Origin: Geoglobus sp. | Lineage (GTDB): Archaea; Halobacteriota; Archaeoglobi; Archaeoglobales; Archaeoglobaceae | Direction: 5' to 3' | DNA length: 9,526 nt | NCBI GenBank assembly: GCA_027019885.1 | Contig: JALUWC010000308.1 | Location: forward strand, 1 to 9,526 | Part shown: positions 6,852 through 9,526 of the stretch, piece after piece | Layout of the letters: each line of letters starts with the position of its first letter | How positions within the stretch are numbered: the first letter of the stretch is position 1 | Position numbers and translations under genes: made by a program | The notes under the pieces: model-generated | What the model was told of the DNA's origin: nothing | What the model saw: the letters and a program-made list of their open reading frames with translations, nothing else | The model's database searches: none

Positions 6852-7220
6852 ATGGAGTTTATAAACTCTGAGAAAGCCCCAAAACCTGTCGGGCCATACA
6901 GCCATGCTGTTAAAGCTGGAGATTTCGTGTTTGTCTCTGGCCAGATACCGCTCAGGGATGGAACGATTCCAGAAAATTTTGAAGATAGAGCCAGGACTGT
7001 TATAGAGAATGTCAGAGCAATTCTCAATTCCTGCAATCTGGACTTGGAGAATGTTGTAAAGGCCACTGTTTATCTGACAGATCTGTCAAAATTTGAGGAA
7101 TTCAACAGAATTTATGCTGAGTACTTTCAGCACAAGCCTGCAAGGGCTGTGGTTGAGGTCAAGAAACTGCCCAAGAATGCTGACATAGAAATGGAGGTAA
7201 CAGCCTACACTAAATCCTGA
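6852..7220 (+). CDS. ridA: RidA family imine/enamine deaminase
   Basis: RidA hydrolyses reactive 2-imino or enamine acids, formed by PLP enzymes and amino acid dehydrogenation, to 2-oxo acids and ammonia, protecting PLP enzymes. The 122 residues are a full-length family member forming, as usual, a homotrimer in the cytoplasm. Visible hallmarks are [10 protein letters not shown] (14-23), FVSGQIP (27-33), TVYLTDLS near 72-79, and the C-terminal signature KPARAVVEV...[13 protein letters not shown] with the substrate-carboxylate Arg98 and Glu113. Presence of that Arg puts it in the active deaminase group rather than the Arg-less subfamilies. The gene stands alone on its strand, divergent from the cysteine-cluster gene, and its last 11 bases overlap the end of hisF. 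A role in cleaning up imines from the nearby amino acid dehydrogenase is attractive but only positional. Confidence 0.93.
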   Translation: MEFINSEKAPKPVGPYSHAVKAGDFVFVSGQIPLRDGTIPENFEDRARTVIENVRAILNSCNLDLENVVKATVYLTDLSKFEEFNRIYAEYFQHKPARAVVEVKKLPKNADIEMEVTAYTKS

Positions 7221-8025
7221 CGGGGATCCTTCTCTCCATGAGATAGGATTTCAGATCCACGATCTCTATTTCTTTAAAGTGAAATATGCTCGCAGCCAAA
7301 GCAGCGTCAGCTTTCCCATCTGTGAAAACCTCATAGAAGTGATCCATAGTTCCAGCCCCACCAGATGCTATAACAGGAATGCTGACCTCCTCACTTATTT
7401 TTCTTGTTATGGGTATGTCATATCCAGCTTTCGTTCCATCTCTGTTCATTGATGTAAGCAATATTTCTCCTGCTCCAAGCTCCTCCACTTTCTTAGCCCA
7501 CTCAACGGCATCAATTCCTGTTGGTTTCCTGCCCCCATATATCACAACCTCATACCAAGCTTTCTCCTCATTTTCAAGCTGAATGATGTGCTCTCCTTTT
7601 TCGGTTTCAAAATTCCTTCTGCAGTCAATTGCAACAACAATGCACTGAGAGCCAAATATTCTTGCAGACTTCCTGACGAGCTCAGGATTTTTAACGGCAG
7701 AGGTGTTTATCGAGACCTTATCTGCTCCTGCATTGAGCATCGCATTTATGTCCTCGACGCTCCTTATGCCTCCTCCAACAGTCAGAGGGATGAAAACCTC
7801 TTCAGCCGTTCTTTCAACAACATCAACCATCGTCTCCCTTCCATGAGCAGAGGCAGTTATGTCAAGAAAGACAAGCTCATCTGCTCCCTCCACATCATAC
7901 CTCTTTGCAAGCTCAACAGGATCTCCAGCCCTCCTGAGATTGACAAACTCGACTCCCTTCACAACCGTCGCGCCTTTCTCATCCAAGGTTACATCCAGAC
8001 ATGGAATTATTCTTTTGGCCAGCAT
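7210..8025 (-). CDS. hisF: Imidazole glycerol phosphate synthase, cyclase subunit HisF
   Basis: HisF joins ammonia, delivered by the HisH glutaminase partner, to PRFAR to yield imidazole glycerol phosphate and AICAR, linking histidine and purine synthesis. The 271-residue (beta/alpha)8 barrel is complete: RIIPCLDV with catalytic Asp11, the first phosphate site [10 protein letters not shown] (83-92), [10 protein letters not shown] (102-111), the second catalytic Asp134 in [17 protein letters not shown] (191-199) and the second phosphate site IASGGAG (219-225). The start ATG 8025 has AAGGT seven bases upstream and lies two bases after the acylphosphatase stop, so the two are cotranscribed. No hisH or other his gene is in the window, which is common in archaea where his genes are scattered. 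It is about 15-20 residues longer than many bacterial HisF, with an insert around 140-165, as in several archaeal forms. Confidence 0.97.
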   Translation of the reverse strand: MLAKRIIPCLDVTLDEKGATVVKGVEFVNLRRAGDPVELAKRYDVEGADELVFLDITASAHGRETMVDVVERTAEEVFIPLTVGGGIRSVEDINAMLNAGADKVSINTSAVKNPELVRKSARIFGSQCIVVAIDCRRNFETEKGEHIIQLENEEKAWYEVVIYGGRKPTGIDAVEWAKKVEELGAGEILLTSMNRDGTKAGYDIPITRKISEEVSIPVIASGGAGTMDHFYEVFTDGKADAALAASIFHFKEIEIVDLKSYLMERRIPVRI

Positions 8026-8027
8026 GG

Positions 8028-8300
8028 CTAATACCTTATTTCAAATTTCGTGAATTTCTCATTGCTGATATCTTCAACAATCTCGATTCCGGTGACCCTT
8101 GAGAATTTAGGGCCTTCACGTAACGAGGAGATGAACTTGTCAAGGGCATTCTCATCTCCTTCAGCCACAACAAGAACTCTGCCATCGTTCAGATTCATCA
8201 CATATCCTCTTATCCCAAGCTCCTGAGCCTTTCTGAGACTGAAATACCTGTATCCAACTCCCTGAACTATCCCGCTGACATGAATTCTAAGCCTCTTCAT
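8028..8300 (-). CDS. acyP: Acylphosphatase
   Basis: This small alpha/beta enzyme hydrolyses carboxyl-phosphate bonds of acyl phosphates such as acetyl, carbamoyl or glyceroyl phosphate. At 90 residues it is of standard size. The signature [12 protein letters not shown] (9-20) contains the phosphate-binding loop and catalytic Arg18, and [11 protein letters not shown] (32-42) supplies catalytic Asn36 and the DGRV turn. It is first in a two-gene unit with hisF, separated by two bases, although no biochemical link to histidine synthesis is known to me. ATG 8300 lacks a good ribosome binding site; a TATA-like TTTTTATTT is centred 31 bases upstream, which suits a transcript with a leader of a few bases. 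It diverges from the DUF302 gene across about 120 bases. Confidence 0.95.
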   Translation of the reverse strand: MKRLRIHVSGIVQGVGYRYFSLRKAQELGIRGYVMNLNDGRVLVVAEGDENALDKFISSLREGPKFSRVTGIEIVEDISNEKFTKFEIRY

Positions 8301-8326
8301 AGCCCGGACATCTCTGGATTCATGGG

Positions 8327-8335
8327 AAATAAAAA
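8327..8335 (-). promoter_or_regulatory. TATA-like element of the acylphosphatase-hisF unit
   Basis: TTTTTATTT on the - strand is centred 31 bases ahead of ATG 8300. It is the only TATA-like sequence at suitable distance in this divergent gap, but it is a loose match. Confidence 0.4.
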
Positions 8336-8382
8336 CTTATTCTTGAAATCAATCCTCGATTTTGCATGGAATGTAAAAAACC

Positions 8383-8397
8383 CTTAAACTACTTTAA
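8383..8397 (+). promoter_or_regulatory. TATA-like elements of the DUF302 gene
   Basis: Two candidates precede the DUF302 gene: CTTAAACT at 8383-8390, preceded by a BRE-like A-rich AAAAAACC, and TTTAA at 8393-8397. The second is spaced for a leaderless start at ATG 8421; the first would give a start site a few bases upstream of it. I cannot choose between them. Confidence 0.35.
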
Positions 8398-8420
8398 CCA
8401 TCCCAAGCAAATTGGATAAC

Positions 8421-8801
8421 ATGTTTGGCTACAGCAGAAGATTTTCGGGAGATTTTGAGGAAATTCTTGAAAAAGCGAGAAAAAAGCTTGCAGAAGAGGG
8501 TTTTGGAATTCTCTGCGAGATAGATGTTAAGGGAACTCTGAAAAAGAAGATTGGAGTTGACTTTGAGGATTACATAATACTGGGTGCATGCAGCCCAAAG
8601 CACGCTCATGGAGTTTTGAGCAGAGAGAAGGAGTTTGGACTGCTTCTGCCATGCAATGTGGTTGTTTACAGAGATGGGGAAGAGGTTGTTGTCTCTACGG
8701 TGCTTCCAACAGAACTTGCAAAGATGTCCAGCGATGAAGAGATAATGAAGATCGCAGAGGAAATTGAGGAGAAGCTGAAAAGAGCTGTTGACTCACTCTG
8801 A
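8421..8801 (+). CDS. DUF302 family protein
   Basis: This is a small soluble protein of the DUF302 family (PF03625), whose biochemical role is not settled. The 126 residues include the family core: a first helix and strand (DFEEILEKARKKLAEEGFGIL), then IILGACSPKHAHGVL near 55-69, and LLLPCNVVVYRDG near 76-88. Two cysteines (in GACSPK and LPCNV) are family-typical, and in some members such positions are discussed as metal or thiol sites. ATG 8421 gives the expected N-terminus FGYSRRF; a TTG at 8412 would add three residues and lacks support. It has its own promoter, diverges from the acylphosphatase and ends overlapping the DUF190 gene by nine bases. T-rich stretches near 8838-8842 and 8886-8905 on this strand could terminate it. 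No partner is evident. Confidence 0.85.
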   Translation: MFGYSRRFSGDFEEILEKARKKLAEEGFGILCEIDVKGTLKKKIGVDFEDYIILGACSPKHAHGVLSREKEFGLLLPCNVVVYRDGEEVVVSTVLPTELAKMSSDEEIMKIAEEIEEKLKRAVDSL

Positions 8802-9131
8802 TGTTGTATCTCTTCCGGTGTATTTGACTATCTTAACTTTTTCTTCAGTTATCAGCCCCTCTTTTACTATTTCAGTGAGCTTACCTTTTATTTTCTCAAT
8901 TTTTTCAATCTCATCAACTATCTCAACAACAACGGGTAAATCTGCTGAAAGCCTAAGAATTGACGAGTTGTGGATAACACTTGACTTTCCATAACCGAGC
9001 ATACCTCTCAGAACTGTTGCACCGGCAATCCCCTCTTTTCTGCACAGCTCGACAATTCGCCTGTAAACCGGTTTTCCGCCCACCTTGTCGCTCTCACCGA
9101 TATATATCCTTAACAGAATCCCATCCTTCAC
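8793..9131 (-). CDS. DUF190 family (PII-like fold) protein
   Basis: This is a soluble 112-residue protein of family DUF190 (PF02641), whose members adopt a PII/GlnB-like ferredoxin fold and are often encoded beside crcB. Recognisable parts are GILLRIYIGESDK near 4-16, KPVYRRIVELCRKEGIAGATVLRGMLGYG through residue 48, and LPVVVEIVDEIEKIEKI near 65-81. The start is GTG 9131: GGAGGGTG lies five bases upstream and the codon overlaps the crcB stop as GTGA, so translation is coupled. It is probably cytoplasmic and may regulate or associate with the fluoride channel; that is inference from pairing, as no function is established. It ends overlapping the convergent DUF302 gene. Confidence 0.9.
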   Translation of the reverse strand: MKDGILLRIYIGESDKVGGKPVYRRIVELCRKEGIAGATVLRGMLGYGKSSVIHNSSILRLSADLPVVVEIVDEIEKIEKIKGKLTEIVKEGLITEEKVKIVKYTGRDTTSE

Positions 9132-9508
9132 ATTCCCACCCTCCAGAGGGTCATGGCTGCAGTTCTACCAAAATAAACAGCCAGCAAACATCCTCCAACA
9201 TTCAGAATGATGTTTCCGGCAAAGTATATTAAATTCCCTTCCATGAGCAGTCTGAAAGACTCATAACTGAATGTTGACATCGTTGTGAACGATCCCAAGA
9301 ATCCAATTGTTATCAGCGTTCTCATCTCCTGCGAAAAAATCCCGTAGTACTCTGAGGAAAACATGACAAAACCAATAAGAAAGCTTCCAATTAGATTTAC
9401 ACCCAGAGTTCCCGCAGGAAAGTACTTTTTTCCCTGAATTACGCCGGAAATAGCATATCTCAGGAGCGCTCCGATCATTCCTCCAATAGCGATATATAAA
9501 GGAATCAC
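9128..9508 (-). CDS. crcB: Fluoride channel CrcB/Fluc
   Basis: This membrane protein exports fluoride as a dual-topology dimer. The 126 residues have four hydrophobic segments (about 2-20, 32-50, 65-85, 95-115). Family motifs are GGMIGALLRY (9-18) with Arg17, GTLGVNLIGSFLIG (33-46) with Asn38, and the pore/central-sodium segment GFLGSFTTMSTFSYES (69-84). In the last motif the first of the two usual pore phenylalanines (TTFSTF) is Met77, while Phe80 is kept. Only one crcB is visible, which would mean a homodimer unless a second lies elsewhere. The start is GTG 9508, since it gives a family-length N-terminus; no ribosome binding site is seen and only 18 bases of upstream sequence remain, so a leader or fluoride riboswitch could not be judged. 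It is followed by a coupled DUF190 gene. Confidence 0.95.
   Translation of the reverse strand: MIPLYIAIGGMIGALLRYAISGVIQGKKYFPAGTLGVNLIGSFLIGFVMFSSEYYGIFSQEMRTLITIGFLGSFTTMSTFSYESFRLLMEGNLIYFAGNIILNVGGCLLAVYFGRTAAMTLWRVGM
9137..9144 (-). promoter_or_regulatory. Ribosome binding site of the DUF190 gene
   Basis: GGAGGGTG lies five bases before GTG 9131 and inside the last codons of crcB. It supports a GTG start and coupled translation of the two genes. Confidence 0.7.
9491..9500 (+). promoter_or_regulatory. Possible TATA box pointing out of the window, inside the crcB start
   Basis: GATATATAAA matches the archaeal TATA consensus on the + strand and lies over codons 3-6 of crcB. It would start a rightward transcript near 9521-9525, just at the window edge. 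The same bases read as TTTATATATC on the - strand, but there they would start transcription inside crcB. It may simply encode Leu-Tyr-Ile. Confidence 0.3.
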
Positions 9509-9526
9509 AAAACAGCGGAAAGTCCG

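Noticed and set aside
7588..8031. A 147-residue open frame on the + strand opposite hisF
   Set aside because: It lies wholly within hisF, whose motifs are conserved on the other strand; the protein resembles no family.
9515..9526. GCGGAAAGTCCG resembles the conserved GAGGAAAGUCCGG element of RNase P RNA
   Set aside because: In RNase P RNA this element lies tens of bases inside the molecule, which would put the 5' end within the crcB coding start and ahead of the best TATA position. The sequence ends here, so it cannot be tested; a short chance match is more likely.
9509..9526. Fluoride riboswitch ahead of crcB
   Set aside because: Only 18 bases of upstream sequence are present and they do not show the conserved riboswitch core.

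Overview
The window looks like a stretch of archaeal chromosome, most probably from the Archaeoglobales (Archaeoglobus, Ferroglobus or a relative). The evidence is the four-subunit type ferredoxin-dependent 2-oxoacid oxidoreductase, a Bat-type (HTH_10) regulator, GGAGGTG/GAGGTGAT ribosome binding sites inside operons, TATA-like boxes about 26 bases ahead of genes that lack a ribosome binding site (leaderless style), and a PAS protein ending in a degenerate kinase module. Codons rich in AGA/AGG and ATA fit. The genus is inference; nothing here is a marker gene. The DNA is very gene-dense: no gap exceeds about 120 bases. I see no mobile element, CRISPR array, tRNA or rRNA.

Left part (1-1397, + strand): the 3' portion of a receiver-PAS-GAF signalling protein whose start lies before the window. 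It meets the next operon tail to tail with 3 bases between stop codons.

Centre (1401-6211, - strand): a catabolic operon, read right to left. It holds a gamma-delta fusion subunit, then alpha, then beta of a 2-oxoacid:ferredoxin oxidoreductase, then a leucine/valine/phenylalanine-type amino acid dehydrogenase, with 4-base or larger overlaps at every junction. Just upstream on the same strand is a Bat-type helix-turn-helix regulator with its own promoter. The natural reading is a pathway: amino acid to 2-oxo acid (dehydrogenase, NADH), then 2-oxo acid plus CoA to acyl-CoA and reduced ferredoxin (oxidoreductase). Branched-chain amino acids are the best guess for substrate.

Right part (6324-9508): a cysteine-rich YkgJ-family gene (-) is divergent from a RidA imine deaminase (+). 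RidA overlaps the end of hisF (-), which sits 2 bases after an acylphosphatase gene (-). A DUF302 gene (+) diverges from the acylphosphatase and converges on a DUF190 gene (-). DUF190 is translationally coupled to crcB, a fluoride channel gene that reaches almost to the right edge.

No wholly new system is evident. The best leads are the dehydrogenase-oxidoreductase operon with its regulator, the kinase-like module without phosphoacceptor histidine or ATPase, and the crcB-DUF190 pair. For several genes I moved the start inward from the longest open frame, because a ribosome binding site or TATA spacing supports a later codon.
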